From contig JAQFVV010000278.1 of NCBI GenBank assembly GCA_028023455.1, positions 650,554 to 714,553 of the forward strand: a stretch of 64,000 nt of DNA, in the 5' to 3' direction. This stretch comes from Epiperipatus broadwayi (lineage: Eukaryota > Onychophora > Udeonychophora > Euonychophora > Peripatidae). Under the pieces are notes generated by a model. It made no database searches, was not told where the DNA came from, and was given only the letters and a program-made list of their open reading frames with translations. Of the stretch, positions 1 through 12,072 are shown piece after piece (within the stretch, counting starts at the first letter, position 1; each line of letters opens with the position of its first letter). Position numbers and translations under genes: made by a program.

Positions 1-220
1 AGGATGTTTATAATATTTGCAATTTTTAATTATTTTGTATTATAATGAAAATGTAAATAAAAAATAGGTAAATAAACTACATATAAATACAATAAAATTG
101 CATAATAATGGAATATATCTTTATTACGAATGTTTTTTTTATTTTTTATTTTGGGGATTGCAAATGATTGTAAGTAATACATGAGTCTTTTTATATTGGT
201 GAGTTTGAAAAGCAAAAAAT

Positions 221-427
<207 letters not shown>

Positions 428-1216
428 TAAGTAGAGATTATGTTTGAAAATTATTTTTCTTAATTAGTTGTGAATTCTCAGATACTTTTTTTCCATTCTC
501 ACAAATTCAGTTTCTTTTCAATTTTGGGAAGAGAAAAATTTGAATTGAAAAATACAATAAAAAGATAAATTAGTTTGAGAAAAATTATCATAATTTCAAT
601 AAAATTTTTGTCATTTTCTATTGCATTTATTAAACTTATTGCATAAATTTATATAAAACAATCATTTATTTTTACTTTTTGAGGCATTAAAATATATTTA
701 AAACAGAGATAATAACTTTAAATTTAAAATCAGTATTTTTTCATTCATTCATCTTTCAATCCAGCATATAGTGAATATACTTCAATGTTTTAAATAACAA
801 AGCAGATCTATAATTATTACTGGTTATACTACAGAATTGAAAAAAAAAAAAATAAAAAAGTGCAGTTTCTACTTCAATTCAATACTATGCAAAACCTCAT
901 CTATATAAAAAAATTACATATACTTTTAAAACATGTATATTTGATGAATTATAAAAAAAGTAATCAACCCATTTGCAGAACCAAAATCAAGAATACAAAC
1001 CATGGAAAATTTGATTTAAACTAATGACTCTATCTTGAGAGAATTTGCTATTAAACTTGCAGCTAATGATAAATTTACCATCTCTAAAATACGCAAATGT
1101 GAAATTATATGAAATAGATTTCAAATACTCAATTTTTTTATCAGTGCAACCAAGGAATGCAGTGAAGTTAAATGTATGGTTTCTAATTTAAATTAACTCT
1201 GAGAATATCATCAATG
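428..1216. other. AT-rich stretch, nothing recognised
   Basis: AT-rich sequence with many A and T runs. I see no open frame with a recognisable motif and no repeat that matches elsewhere in the window. Confidence 0.5.
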
Positions 1217-1231
1217 TTAAGATGACATCAC

Positions 1232-1371
1232 ATGACCACCACCTGATGAAGGCCACAAGCCAGAAACTAGTCTGGGGATATTGTATGAGTATGCACTAGA
1301 TGGAGATTTTATGCACAAACCTTCTGACATCCATTTATTACTCTAGCTTTCTGTGTGTGGCAATACATATA
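1232..1371 (+). repeat. Family X repeat with hammerhead-like core (copy 1)
   Basis: Short copy of interspersed family X. The hammerhead core is complete: CTGATGA at 1243-1249, stem-loop GGC-CACAA-GCC, GAAA at 1263-1266, self-complementary ACTAGT, and cleavage triplet GTC at 1270-1272. The 5' half of helix I pairs poorly here with TGGGGA at 1273-1278, unlike the copy at 56.15 kb, because the bases before CTGATGA differ. A 15-bp direct repeat (TTAAGATGACATCAC) lies at 1217-1231 and 1372-1386 and looks like a target-site duplication, although its last six bases resemble the family's own 3' end. Confidence 0.65.
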
Positions 1372-1386
1372 TTAAGATGACATCAC

Positions 1387-1976
1387 TGAAAACCAGATAA
1401 TTATGATTTAAATGATGAGTGCACAGCTAAAATTATCTATAGTTATTATACAAATGGCAGTTTGACAAACTTGGTTTATAAAAAGTAACAGTATTTTTCT
1501 ATCTAATATAATTTTTCAATTGATTGACAAAAAACTTAAGATTTATGAATTAAATATTAAAAAGGATATGGAAACAATCTCAACTTATGAATCTAGTGTA
1601 ATACTAAATTTGGGAAATTGTCACCTGTTCAACCACAGCCATATTACAATTATACTATATAATTGGTAATCTCACATGTTGATTTTCATCAAAAAAAATA
1701 TAAAAAGTATACCAAAGAATGAGTTGATTTTAATTCTGAAGATATTATAAAAATGATTGGTTTTCAAAAGAAGTTAAAATATGGATGAAGATTACAATGC
1801 ATAGCAATATTTTTTTAAAAGAATAATCTATAACTAATAATTTGTTTAATTTTAAGACTACTCAAAACTGTGGCAAATCAAAAATCAAAAATTCATCTGT
1901 GAAAAATTCTATATATTAAAAAAAGAGAAGAAAAAATTTTCATGGGTTATCATAAAAGGTAAATAAACCAACAAAA
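1387..1976. other. AT-rich stretch, nothing recognised
   Basis: No coding, RNA or repeat signal that I can tie to anything else in the window. Confidence 0.45.
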
Positions 1977-2200
1977 CATCACATATGACCATTTCCTATG
2001 CTTACACAAGCTATTTTTAGCAATAGAAAACTCTCCAGACTATAATTCCACCCAGCTCAAGCTTTAGTAATCAATGGATGCAGGAAGATGTGTGCATGAA
2101 ATCACATATTGGATGAGTAGGCACTAGACAGGGATTTTGTGCAAAAACTTTTTTGAATCCATTGATTAATAAAGCTTGCACTGAAAGATACTACTGTCTA
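1977..2200. repeat. Family X inverted pair, core missing (copy 2)
   Basis: Minus-sense copy (about 1977-2108, 3' end at the left with ATCACATATGACC) joined head to head to a plus-sense copy (about 2110-2200, with GGATGAGTAGGCACTAG and ATCCATTGATTA). Both are truncated from the 5' side, so the hammerhead core is absent. Confidence 0.6.
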
Positions 2201-2205
2201 AAGTG

Positions 2206-2540
2206 TTTTTTTCAATGCTAATGAAATGTGAAAAAGTTTGCAAATTATAGTGGGATAATTTTTATGATTGAGTGATTTCCATTAAAATAATTTTATTGGA
2301 AGTAAATATAAATAGTCTCTAATTCAAGAAAACACATAAGCAGATAATAAAATATTTCAATTATTGAACCCTGGTATATTTGTTACAGAAGCTTAAAATC
2401 ATAAATATTGCAATATTCTTATGAGTGAAAACACATTACACTTTTTTTTAATGCTCCTAAAGCAGAAATTTAAAGAGGCTGCGAAGAATCAATTATTTTT
2501 TTAATAAAATTTATTCAAAATCTTAATTTAAAGTTATAAA
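2206..2540. other. AT-rich stretch, nothing recognised
   Basis: No recognisable gene or repeat. Confidence 0.4.
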
Positions 2541-2544
2541 TATT

Positions 2545-2880
2545 AATTCTTATTAAGCGCAATGTCAGCACGTAATACTTATATAAAGCTAAATCTTTAG
2601 TACATGCGCATTGAGTGCTTAATTTTAGCAAGAGACCTCTACAAATCATAACACGAGATTCGACTTTATAAAGATAAGAGGGACTCTCTAATCTCTAACC
2701 TATTTTTCTTAATTATATAGGCAAATTCTAGTCTTTGTTGAAATCCAATGTCATTAAATTAGTAATAATTATATTTATAAAGTGCATACTCGTTACATAA
2801 AGTAATATTTATTAAGGCTATGCACCTGAAAAAATGACAGTAGGGACATCTGCAAATCTTTAACATAAGATTTATTTAAA
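2545..2880. repeat. Diverged relative of the 16.4-kb fold-back (family P)
   Basis: The segment around 2790-2870 (AAGTAATATTTATTAAGGCTA, then an AGTAGGGACATCT-like block) parallels the end of the 16.4-17.1 kb palindrome (GTAATATTTACTGAGGCTATA, TAGGGACCTCTACAG). At 2560-2650 sequences in the opposite sense recur (GCGCAATGTCAGCACGTAAT, GAGACCTCTACAAATC), so it is probably a decayed fold-back copy. Confidence 0.4.
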
Positions 2881-3243
2881 GGACAAGAGCAGCCACAAAG
2901 CATTAAATTAGATAAAACGTACATGCAATTTTTTTTACAAAATTATAATGAGAATGACTTAGAATATTATAATTCTGATTAAAGTTAATCAAGTGAACAA
3001 CAATTAATGATTTCAATAAATGCCACAGTAAGTTTAGAATAACAATTGAAAAAATAATTGTAAGCTAACTGAAAACATTATTAAGTGGAAACTAACATTT
3101 TTTTATCATTGACAAAAATTTAATTTATTTAAAGTGACATTTAAAAAGTTTAATCAGTATGGATGACACTTAAGCCTATGATAGTTTTTTTTTTTTTTCC
3201 AATTTCAGGCCATATTAATAGAATACAAAAAAAACCAGTTTAA

Positions 3244-4000
3244 CCCTTAAACCACTAATTATATTATTGATTGTATGAGGTAAAAATCAAATCTTTTAAT
3301 TGGCCAACTCACAAACTGAAGACAAAGCCTATTGTTAAAACATATTCGCCTATAATATTAAATTCAACTCAGATACGTTTATAAAAAGTATATTACTAAT
3401 TTTTCAGGTTATGAAAGTGAATGAAAGTTCTTTCAAAAATAAATTGCTATTTATTTATTATAAAATATTCAATTTCGGCAAATTTAAAAGCAAATGTCTA
3501 AACAAAAAAGTGCTGATGCAAACGCTTTTTTTCAATTTTACGTTATGGAAAAGTAAAGATTTCTTTTTGCTAAATCTTAAATATTTTTACTAAAATCTTC
3601 AATATTTTTCGAAAATAATTTTGTTTTTTTATTATATTTTTTAAAAATTATTTTTTAATTTTTCAAATTATACTTTTTTAATACTTAAATCACATTCGAA
3701 ATGAAAATCTCAGCGTTTTTCTTTATTTTCTTTGATCAGGCAGTTTCTTTGTTCTTTCCAGCCAATCAGAATGTCTTTGTCAGCTGAGAGCCAATCACTG
3801 ACAAGCTTCTTTCTTTGTTTAGCTTTAAATGCAGGTTTTTTGATTTCTTACTTGTAAAATAATTCGGAAGAGGGCACCATCTTACAGAACTTTTAAAAAC
3901 CTAATCAATTACTGTCAAACGAATATCCTAGCATTAAAAATAATGGAATTAGAGTGACATCAACTGTTGACAAGAGGCCTCATAAGAGGCGGCAAAAGGG
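3244..4000 (+). mobile_element. piggyBac-type MITE, copy 1
   Basis: A 757-bp element flanked by TTAA at 3240-3243 and 4001-4004. The left end reads CCCTTAAACCACTAATTA and the right end, reverse-complemented, CCCTTTTGCCGCCTCTTA. This gives an imperfect terminal inverted repeat starting CCCTT, as in piggyBac superfamily elements. Near-identical copies occur at 28865-29611 (same strand) and 26362-27107 (opposite strand), both with TTAA ends. The interior has no transposase frame, so this is a non-autonomous derivative. The small open frame at 3411-3593 lies inside the element, is not preserved in the other copies and is not a gene. Confidence 0.8.
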
Positions 4001-4050
4001 TTAAAGATTCTTTTATTAATATGTGTGTTTTTTTAAATATTTGTAAAAGA

Positions 4051-5467
4051 AAATAATGGATATAAATGTGAAGAGAGTGATATTTTCACACTCTCAAGTC
4101 AAGCTGTTTTAGATTGGTCTATATAAATAAGAATTTAGATTAAAGATAAGATAACCACACTTATCTTTATAAAGTCTATCTTTTTTTGAGATTTGAAAGG
4201 TCCCTCTATAATCAAAAATTACATTATTTGGCTATTATACAAATGTTTAAGGCACACGTAAAAAAGATTAAAGCATTTTACCTGCTTACAGACTTCCAGT
4301 GTACTTAAATAACCAGAAAGTTACATTAGATTCTATATTTCCATTCAAAAGATCTTAATATTAACTCGTAAATCACATGAGTTCATGTAAGTTAATTTGT
4401 GAAAAGGGCATAGTGGATTTAAATATGAAGAGAGTAACATCTTCATGCTCTCACATCAAGATGCTTCAGATTGGTCTATATAAACAAGAATTTAGGTTAA
4501 AGGTGAGATGGTTGCTCTTATCTTTATAAAAGCTATCTTATGTTGAGGTTTAAGTGGTTAATGAAAACCTACATTGTTTGGCTATTATGCAAACATTTAA
4601 GGCACATGAAAAAAAGGTTAAAGCCTTTTTTTTTCTAATTATAGACTTCTTGTGTGCTATTATCAGAATGTTATATTAGTTTCTATATTTCCATTAAAAA
4701 GATCTTAATATTAACTTGTTGTAAATTACAAGATTTTATATAAGTTAATTTGTGAAAGGAAATAGTGAATTTAAATGTGAAGAGAGTAATATCTTTGCAC
4801 TCTCAAATCAAGAAAATTCATATTGGCCTATATAAGTGAGAATATAGGTTAAAGAAAAAAATTGCTGCTCTACAAAGTCCCCATCTTGTATTGAAGTTTG
4901 AGAGGTCCCTCTATAGTCAATAATTATGTTGTTTGGCTATTAAACAAACATTTCAGGTGCATGTAAAAAGGATTAAAGCCTTTCTCTTTCTAATTACAGA
5001 TTTTCTGTATGCCTACTATATAATCAGAATGTTACATTAGTTTCTATATTTCTACTAACTCATTGTAAATCACAAGATTTCATATAAGTTAATTTGTAAA
5101 AAGAAATAGTGGATTTAAATGTAAAGAAAGTAATATCTTAATACTCACAAATCAAGATGCTTCAGATTGGCCTACATAAATAAGAATTTAGGTTAAAAAT
5201 AAAATGGTCATTCTTATCTTTTTAAAGTCTCTACCTTCTATTGAGATTTGAGAGATTGCTCTATAGTCAAAAAATACATTATTTTGCTATTATACAAAAA
5301 TTTAAGGTCCTGGGGAAAATTTTAAAGCCCTTCTTTTTCTAATTACAGACTTCTTGTGTGCTTAATAAATAATCAGAATGTTAAATTAGTTTCTATATTT
5401 CCATTAAAAAGATATTAATATTAACTCATTGTTAACCACAAGATTTTGCTAAGTTAATTGGTAAAAT
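4051..5467 (+). repeat. Satellite S, ~350-bp monomers, four units
   Basis: Tandem direct repeats with unit starts near 4053, 4412, 4763 and 5107 (spacing about 344-359 bp). Each unit starts like TAGTGGATTTAAATGTGAAG, then carries ATTGG-CTATATAAATAAGAATTTA, TCTTATCTTTATAAAGTC, GAGAGGTCCCTCTATAGTCA and TTTCTATATTTCCATTAAAA. Units differ by many substitutions and indels, so the array is old. It is interrupted by the Penelope-like insertion and resumes at about 8595. I see no hammerhead core in it. Confidence 0.85.
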
Positions 5468-5655
5468 GAAATAATTCTATAAGTGTTTTACACACAGACA
5501 ATGAAGCTTAAAATTAAAATTTAATAAAATATCTAAGCACTTTCAGGAAAATATGTAATCCCATGTTCACAGATTTGAGTTTAATGAAAAAATATATAAT
5601 ATGCACATGATATGCAAACATATTACACCTACATACATCATTCACATAGTCCATT

Positions 5656-6290
5656 TTCTTGAAATGAAAAAGCAAGGTTCTCTTCGAAAAATTGCTGTAG
5701 GATTGCTTGCTATGTAGCAAGTTTTTTAACCTTTCTTTTTGTATCATTTCTCTGTATACAAACAATACTTGCTGCTAATGGTTGAAAAATGTGGCCAGTA
5801 GTTTTCTCATGTTCTGCAAATACTGAATTACTCTGTGCTTTTGTTTTTGTTGCATTATATAAATATTTATGTTGAGATAATCTGGTTACAACATTTGCCT
5901 TGGTTTCACTATAATATGAGGCATGGCAATTATTGTGGGGGCATGTAATTTTATATACAACATGAGGAGTCAATTCGGGTGTTATTTTGTCTTTTAGTAT
6001 TATTTATTAATCTGTTAGTGGAGGGAGATGAATGAAAGGAAATTTTAAATTCATTGGAAAGTTTATTAATTATTTGTTTGGATAATGAGTGGATATATGG
6101 AATAAGGATGCATGGTTTGATTGATTTCTGTTGTTGATTTATTTTATAGAAAAATAGTTTAACTTTTTTATTAATAATTGTTCTTTTATGTCCTATTTTG
6201 ACAAGATTATCTCTCATATCAGTTTCATATTTGCATAATGAGTAGTTTCTAAAAAGAGATGCTGAGAGGACTGAAAAAAAAAGATGGAAT
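5656..6290 (-). pseudogene. Penelope-like element C-terminus with GIY-YIG domain, 5'-truncated
   Basis: Read on the minus strand, this begins at a segment equal to the plus copy's ASLFRNYSLCKYE block and runs to the GIY-YIG endonuclease domain. The best open part, 5710-5973, reads TPHVVYKITCPHNNC, then SYYSETKANVVTRLSQHKY, then NSVFAEHEKTTGHIF. This is the usual domain order: V-Y-K-I-x-C, a zinc-like C-PHNNC pair, the Y-Y-S-E-T segment standing for Y-I-G-Q-T, the R-L-x-x-H helix, and E-H-x-x-x-T-G-H. In these retroelements the domain nicks target DNA. The conserved glycine of the second motif is serine here, and the frame breaks upstream and downstream. It is 5'-truncated and non-functional. 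Confidence 0.8.
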
Positions 6291-6324
6291 ATTATTGCAG
6301 TTAACGCCGTCATTCCACAATTTA

Positions 6325-6329
<5 letters not shown>

Positions 6330-6380
<51 letters not shown>
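6330..6380. repeat. (AC)n(AT)n microsatellite at the Penelope pair junction
   Basis: About 14 AC followed by about 12 AT dinucleotides, lying exactly between the 5' ends of the two inverted Penelope-like copies. Confidence 0.9.
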
Positions 6381-8367
6381 GCAATAAGCAAACAGTTAGA
6401 CTTATACGGAAATTTGAACGAAATTTAAAATTTCTTGCAAATAAGAAAAATATTAAACTTGTAAATTCAGGTAGAAATGATTACGTTAACCTTACGAATG
6501 TTAACATTCCTGGTGAAATTAAAACAGTCCTTCAACGAGACTCCAAATTTATTGGTGGTCAGTGGAAACAACCAAGAATTGAGATAACTGCAGATGTAGA
6601 AGCAACTCTTATGAACAACTCTAATAAAGATGAAATCATCAATTTAATAGCTAACACTATGAAGAAGAAAAAATTCAAAATCAAAGCAAACGATTGGAAT
6701 AATATGATATCAAGCACTAAACAATATTTTGACGACAAATCCATTATTTGCTTGAAAGAAGATAAGGGGAATAGGTTTGTGTTGATGAACAACAATGATT
6801 ATTTAGTTAAAATTAACACACATTAATAAATTAGACTTTGAACAATTAAATGATTTCAATTATAAACTTAATAGAGATAAATTTGCATCTAATATACTTC
6901 AAACAAACCATGATAAAATCTTCTCTAAATCAAAATACCTTAGAATTTACCCCTCCACTTCTTCTCACCCTCGAATTTTTGTAAATGTAAACCTTCATAA
7001 ACCTGATACACTCCTCAGGCTTATGCTTGATTTTGGAACATCACACTATTTTAAAACTGCTAATATAACTAATCGATGGCTTATAGATGAATTAGGCTTC
7101 AGAAGTTATAGCATCAAATCTTCTTTCGAGTTTGTAAACAAAATTAAAAAAGTAATTATATATCCAACATTTAAAATTGCATCTTTAGATATTACAGAAT
7201 TATACGATCTATTGATTGTAAACAATCCATTAAATTAATTAGACAAGAACTTATGGATAAGAACTTTTCAACTACATGGTTAGAATTCGTCATTGAATTC
7301 TTAAATTGGTTTGATACTAATATAATTGCTATATTTAGAAATAAATGGTTACGTATGCAGAATGGTTGGCATATGGTCTTTCCATTAAGTGGAATTATTT
7401 CCAGTATAGTTCTCAACCACTACAAACAGCATATATTGCCTAAATATTTTAATGCAAGACCAAATATTATATATACACATTATGTTGATAACATATTTAT
7501 TGCTGCTGCTGAAAATATTATATTTGATACACAAAACAATTTACAGAATATATCACCAAGCTTAACCTCACTATAGTATGGGAAGATTGATAATGAAAAG
7601 TTAAATACCTGGATATTTGAATTAGTAGACATATATATAAGATGGATTACCAAATGATTGTAAATCCTGTAGAAGTAAGAGGCTTAATTCATCCTGACTC
7701 CCAAGTACCTCAAACTCACAAACTTGCAGCCATCTCAGCATCTCTTTTTAGAAACTACTCATTATGCAAATATGAAGCTGATATGAGAAATAATCTAATA
7801 CATTATATAGATGATCTTGTCAAAATAGTAAAGAACAATTATCAATAAAAAGTTACACTATTTTTCTATAAAATAAATATCATCAACAACAGAAAGCTAA
7901 CAAACCATGCATCCTTATTTCATATATTCACTCACTATCCAAACAAATAATTAATAAAATTTCCAATGAATTTGAAATTGCCTTTCATTCACCTCCTTCC
8001 ACTAACCGATTAATAATATACTAAAGACAAAATAACACCCAAATTGACTCCTCATGTTGTATATAAAATTACATGCCCCCACAATAATTGCCACACCTCA
8101 TATTATGGTGAAACCTAGGCAAATATTGTAACCAGATTATCTCAACATAAATATTTATATAATTGGACAAAAACCAAAGCACAGAGTAATTCAATATTTG
8201 CTGAACATGAGAAAACTATTGGCCATATTTTTCAACCATTAGCAGCAAGTATTGTTTGTACAGAGAGAAATGATACAAAAAGAAAGGTTAAAGAAGTTTG
8301 CTGTATAGCAAGTGATCCTACAGCAATTAATCGAAGAGAAGCTTGCTTTTTCATTTCAAGAAAATAG
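6381..8367 (+). pseudogene. Penelope-like element RT plus GIY-YIG open frame, degraded
   Basis: Broken into fragments by stops and frameshifts, in the family's order. N-terminal part at 6396-6825 (TVRLIRKFERNLKFL, then IICLKEDKGNRFVLMNNNDY). RT part at 6935-7238 (RIFVNVNLHKPDTLLRLMLD, then KIASLDITELYD) and 7253-7576 (MQNGWHMVFPLSGIISSIVL, then YTHYVDNIFIAAAE). Thumb-like part at 7642-7848 (GLIHPDSQVP, HKLAAISASLFRNYSLC). GIY-YIG part at about 8046-8367, ending REACFFISRK before TAG. The family makes an RT that copies element RNA at a nick made by the GIY-YIG domain. The catalytic Y-V-D-D is Y-V-D-N here, so it is dead even apart from the frameshifts. No integrase or RNase H is visible, as expected. 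Confidence 0.88.
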
Positions 8368-8594
8368 ACTTTGTGAATGATGGATGTAGGTTTAAATATG
8401 TTTGCATAGCATGTGCATAATATATATCTTTTCATTAAACTTAAATCTGTGAATATGGGATTACATATTTTCCTGAAAGCACTTAGATAATATTTTATTA
8501 AATTTTATTTTTAAGCTTCATTCTCTGTGTGTAAAATACTTATAGAATTATATTTTAACATTGAAGTAAAACTTTATTTATTCATTTATTTTAA

Positions 8595-8832
8595 AAGGAA
8601 ATAGTGGATTTAAAAGTGAAGAGAATAATATCTCCTCCCTGTCAAATCAAGATGCTTTTGATTGGACTATAAAAATAAGAATTTATGTTAAAGATAAAAT
8701 GGCTGCTCTTATCTTTATAAGAAAAGTTTTAAGGTTTGAAAGGTCCTTCTATAGTTAAAAACTACATTGGTTGGCTATTATACAAACATTTAAGGTGCAT
8801 GTGAAAAAAGATTAGAGCTATTTTCTTTTTAG
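8595..8832 (+). repeat. Satellite S, fifth (partial) unit
   Basis: Starts AAATAGTGGATTTAAAAGTG and follows the S monomer through TTAAGGTGCATGTGAAAAAA, then stops. This resumption of the array right of the Penelope-like pair marks that pair as a later insertion. Confidence 0.8.
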
Positions 8833-10604
8833 TCAATTCATTTTATTTTATTTTTAGGTAGTGTTGTGATGAAGAGAAATAAAAAACACTTTTAAACTAA
8901 AAATTGACACTTTTTGTAACCCTCTCCTTCCTCCTCTTCTCATTTTCTCAAAACCAAAGAAGATATTGAAGAGTTAAGTACTAGTAAAAGTTCACCAAAT
9001 TTATAACATATGTTAAATCATCATTCTTCCAAAGAAATCTTCAATTGATTAACTAGACACCCCAGAATTTTTTATGAGATCAAATCAGTGTTTAAAGAGT
9101 GTATTAAAAAGAAAATGGAAATGTAGATAGCCAACTAGGTTGGTACCATTAAAAGATTATTTACAAAGTAATTTTATTGTTACGATGTTACTTTTATTGT
9201 TTTAAATGTTAGTTTTTTATTTCATAAAAATAAAATATATTTTACTTTTACAAATTCATCATGATTTTAGAAGGATTTAAACTTAAGGCATGAAAAACAA
9301 AAAAAAAGTACAATATTATACAAAGGTAAGCTTTCCTCCCTTTAAATAAAAAATCTTTTTAATCCTTTTATTATTTTAGTTACGTCTAAAATGTATTTGT
9401 CATAAATTTTATTCAAATCTTAAGTCTAATCATGTGGAAAATAAGTTTCGCCATAATACCCCCCCCCCCCGATAAAAGGTATATATATATGTATAAAGTT
9501 TAAATCCCTGAAAATCTAACTGCTGAACAAAAACATGATTTTTATTATTTCTTGAAACAATTATATCAAACAGAAATACCAATGTCACACAGTTATGAGC
9601 ATAATTGGTCATTAAAACTATTAATAAGCTACTCTTGATATTTTTTCATCTGTTGTTTAAGCGCTTATAAAGATTTAAAAGGTCACAATAGTAAAATAGT
9701 TTATATATGTATATTTTCAAATAGATAACCAGCATTATATTATTATAATCAGATGATTAAGGATTGACCAAGATGGTTTGTTTTTACAAGATAGTCGTTA
9801 TCATAATATATTTACAATTTTATATTCAATCTCCTCATTATCAATAGTATCGACAATTCACAAATGGGTATGGGCCGTTCAAACTGCCAGAAAAAAAAGA
9901 TAAAAATATCAATAGACTAAAGATGAGTGGTCAAAGCAATCGATAAACCTCATTTTTTTGCAGATAGTAATATTGAAGCTATTTTTTTAAACAGACATAA
10001 ACAGAAATAAAAATGCAAATAATTACCATATATCAAATATTTTTATAAGATTTTTTTAAAAAACTAGAAAAACAAAGAAAGAATAAAAAATAATAAATTA
10101 CATTATGAAATTTTTTACTTGATATTGCTAATCAGATTTGAAAGAAAGATGCAGTGAAGTATGTCAAAGATTAAGATGAAAAGTGCTGGTTTACATTAGG
10201 AAGCTAAGGATTACACGGTAACAGGAAATAATTTAGTTCTTTTTTTAAAATCTGTCAAGAGAAAATGTTGCTGATTGTAAACGTGACTTGGAAAACATTT
10301 GCAGATTTTTATACCTTGATATGATAAAAATTGTTTCGAATTATTTGCTTTAATAAAAGCAATATTTTAGAAATTAAATGTTGCAAAGTTAAAAATAGAT
10401 TTTGTGTGATTGACTGTATTAAAAGATAACATTTACGAGGACCTAATTATTGATTTTTTAAAAAATGCATTAATTAATTCATTTAGTAATTTAATTTCTT
10501 AATAAATTCAAAAAATATATATATTCTTCGTTTTTTAATACTATTTATAAGTTAGAAGACATATTTTGAAATATGAATTGTTTCTACAATACAAGCTTTT
10601 TCAT
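8833..10604. other. AT-rich stretch with a C10 run
   Basis: Contains a poly-C run at about 9460-9470 followed by a short (AT)n. No gene or family repeat recognised. The open frame at 9430-9612 on the minus strand has no recognisable features. Confidence 0.45.
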
Positions 10605-10845
10605 ACCTGCACTTCTATATGTAGTATATAGGGAGTTTGAACTCAGACTTTCAGACAACTCTCAACCATCCATGCTATCTCATACCTCTGATACATTTGA
10701 TGACACACATGTCAAAAAGATAAATAATCACCAATAAACGTATTTCGTGCTAAACCAGAACTCGTCAGTTGGTGCAGATTATCATCTCCACACACACACA
10801 CATATATAACGAAAGCTCAGCTTATATTAAGATAGCTAAGACATA
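10605..10845 (-). repeat. Family Y copy with hammerhead motif and tRNA-like B box
   Basis: Minus-sense copy of family Y, whose main array is at 58.1-60.3 kb. It has the B-box-like GAGTTCAAA (seen here as TTTGAACTC), the hammerhead region and the upstream segment ending GCTCAGCTTATATTAAGATAG. It is a solitary copy flanked by CA/TA dinucleotides. Confidence 0.75.
10731..10773 (-). ncRNA. Hammerhead ribozyme motif, family Y solo copy
   Basis: On the minus strand: helix I CCAA, core CTGACGA (10762-10768; position 7 is C, a tolerated position), stem II GTTCT-GGTTT-AGCAC with one mismatch, GAAA, an AT-rich helix III segment, then TTGG pairing with CCAA. Helix III is weaker than in the 59.6-kb copy. 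Activity is unproven. Confidence 0.5.
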
Positions 10846-12070
10846 TATTTATAAAATCGCATTTTTAGGCTGTTGCATAATGTTAATCTGAAATTTCGAT
10901 GGATGGCATTTTACTAGTGATTAGATGTCTGACTTTGACAGAATAGTATAATTAATTAGAGCTTTACCTTAAATTTAATAACCAGGAATTTTAAGGTCAT
11001 TGATTTCATTTCCATGTTAGTAATATCTTTGATCAGGCCATAAACAATACCTGAAAAATAGCTAAGAAGAATACCACTCAAAATACGATTTTATATAACA
11101 ACCTGTGACTTATTACTAATCATTGAATGCATTTGAAAGATAATGTCTGAATTTATTGAAAACGTGTATTAATTAAAAGTAGATGATGAAAATTGTCTAT
11201 CACATTATTACTATTGGATTTTTTTTAAAGTAAAAAATAATAATTCAAGATTGTATCACAGATATCTAGCAGGAAGCATTTAACTATCCATTCAATATTG
11301 GTCAATAAATGGGTATTTGGTAATTTTAAGCTGGAAGGAAAAAAAAACCTGCATTATATTCAAAAAAGATGAATGATAATTCTGCATTTGTTAAAGGGCA
11401 TCAAACATGAATGCAAATTTTAGAATCTGCTTTTATATTTTGTATAAATATATAGTTTATCAAAAACGAAATATTATTTTAGATCATTTGCTTGATGATA
11501 ATAATAATCACATAATTTAATTGTTCAAAAAAGTAAATAATGCTCGAATGCTCATTTAGCAAATTGGACATTTATTTGCATAATCTGATTTTTTTTTCTC
11601 TGTTCAGATGAGAAATGATAAGGAAAATTTAATTCCCAAGACAAAGAATTTATCAATCTTGCAAACTATATAAGATCATGTGTTCACAGTTATCAACGAA
11701 ATATAATCCTAGAAAATGAAGATTCAGAACAATGTTTGTTTTTTGGATAAGCTATCATTAGTTTCTTATGAAGTGATCTTCATTTTTTATAATAAACAAT
11801 CCATATTAATAAAATAATTTTAAATAGTGAAGATTTTGAGAACTTTTTCATATCATCATTTTATCTGTTTTTAAGTTTTTTTTCCTACATGCTTAATATA
11901 AGAAAAATACCAAATTTCAATTTTTTTTTAATTTCAAGAATAAATATTTTTCATTCTTATTGTTAAACCAAACTTTTCTAAAATATATAAAAAAAAAACA
12001 CCAGATAGATTATTGCACTTGAGAGTTATTAATTTAATAGTATTTACCTGAAACTTTTTTTAAATTTTGT
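10846..12070. other. AT-rich stretch, nothing recognised
   Basis: No gene, RNA or family repeat seen on either strand. Confidence 0.45.
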
Positions 12071-12072
12071 TT

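Larger units (their letters stand above)
5468..8570. mobile_element. Head-to-head pair of Penelope-like elements
   Basis: Composite insertion inside satellite S. A minus-strand copy (about 5468-6300) holds only the 3' part (GIY-YIG domain and 3' UTR). A plus-strand copy (about 6381-8570) holds the reverse transcriptase and the GIY-YIG domain. Outer ends mirror each other: AATTCTATAAGTGTTTTACA on the left against TGTAAAATACTTATAGAATT on the right. The 5' sides face each other across a CA/TA microsatellite. Penelope-like elements are known to insert as partial tandem or inverted copies, which fits. Both copies are dead. Confidence 0.85.
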
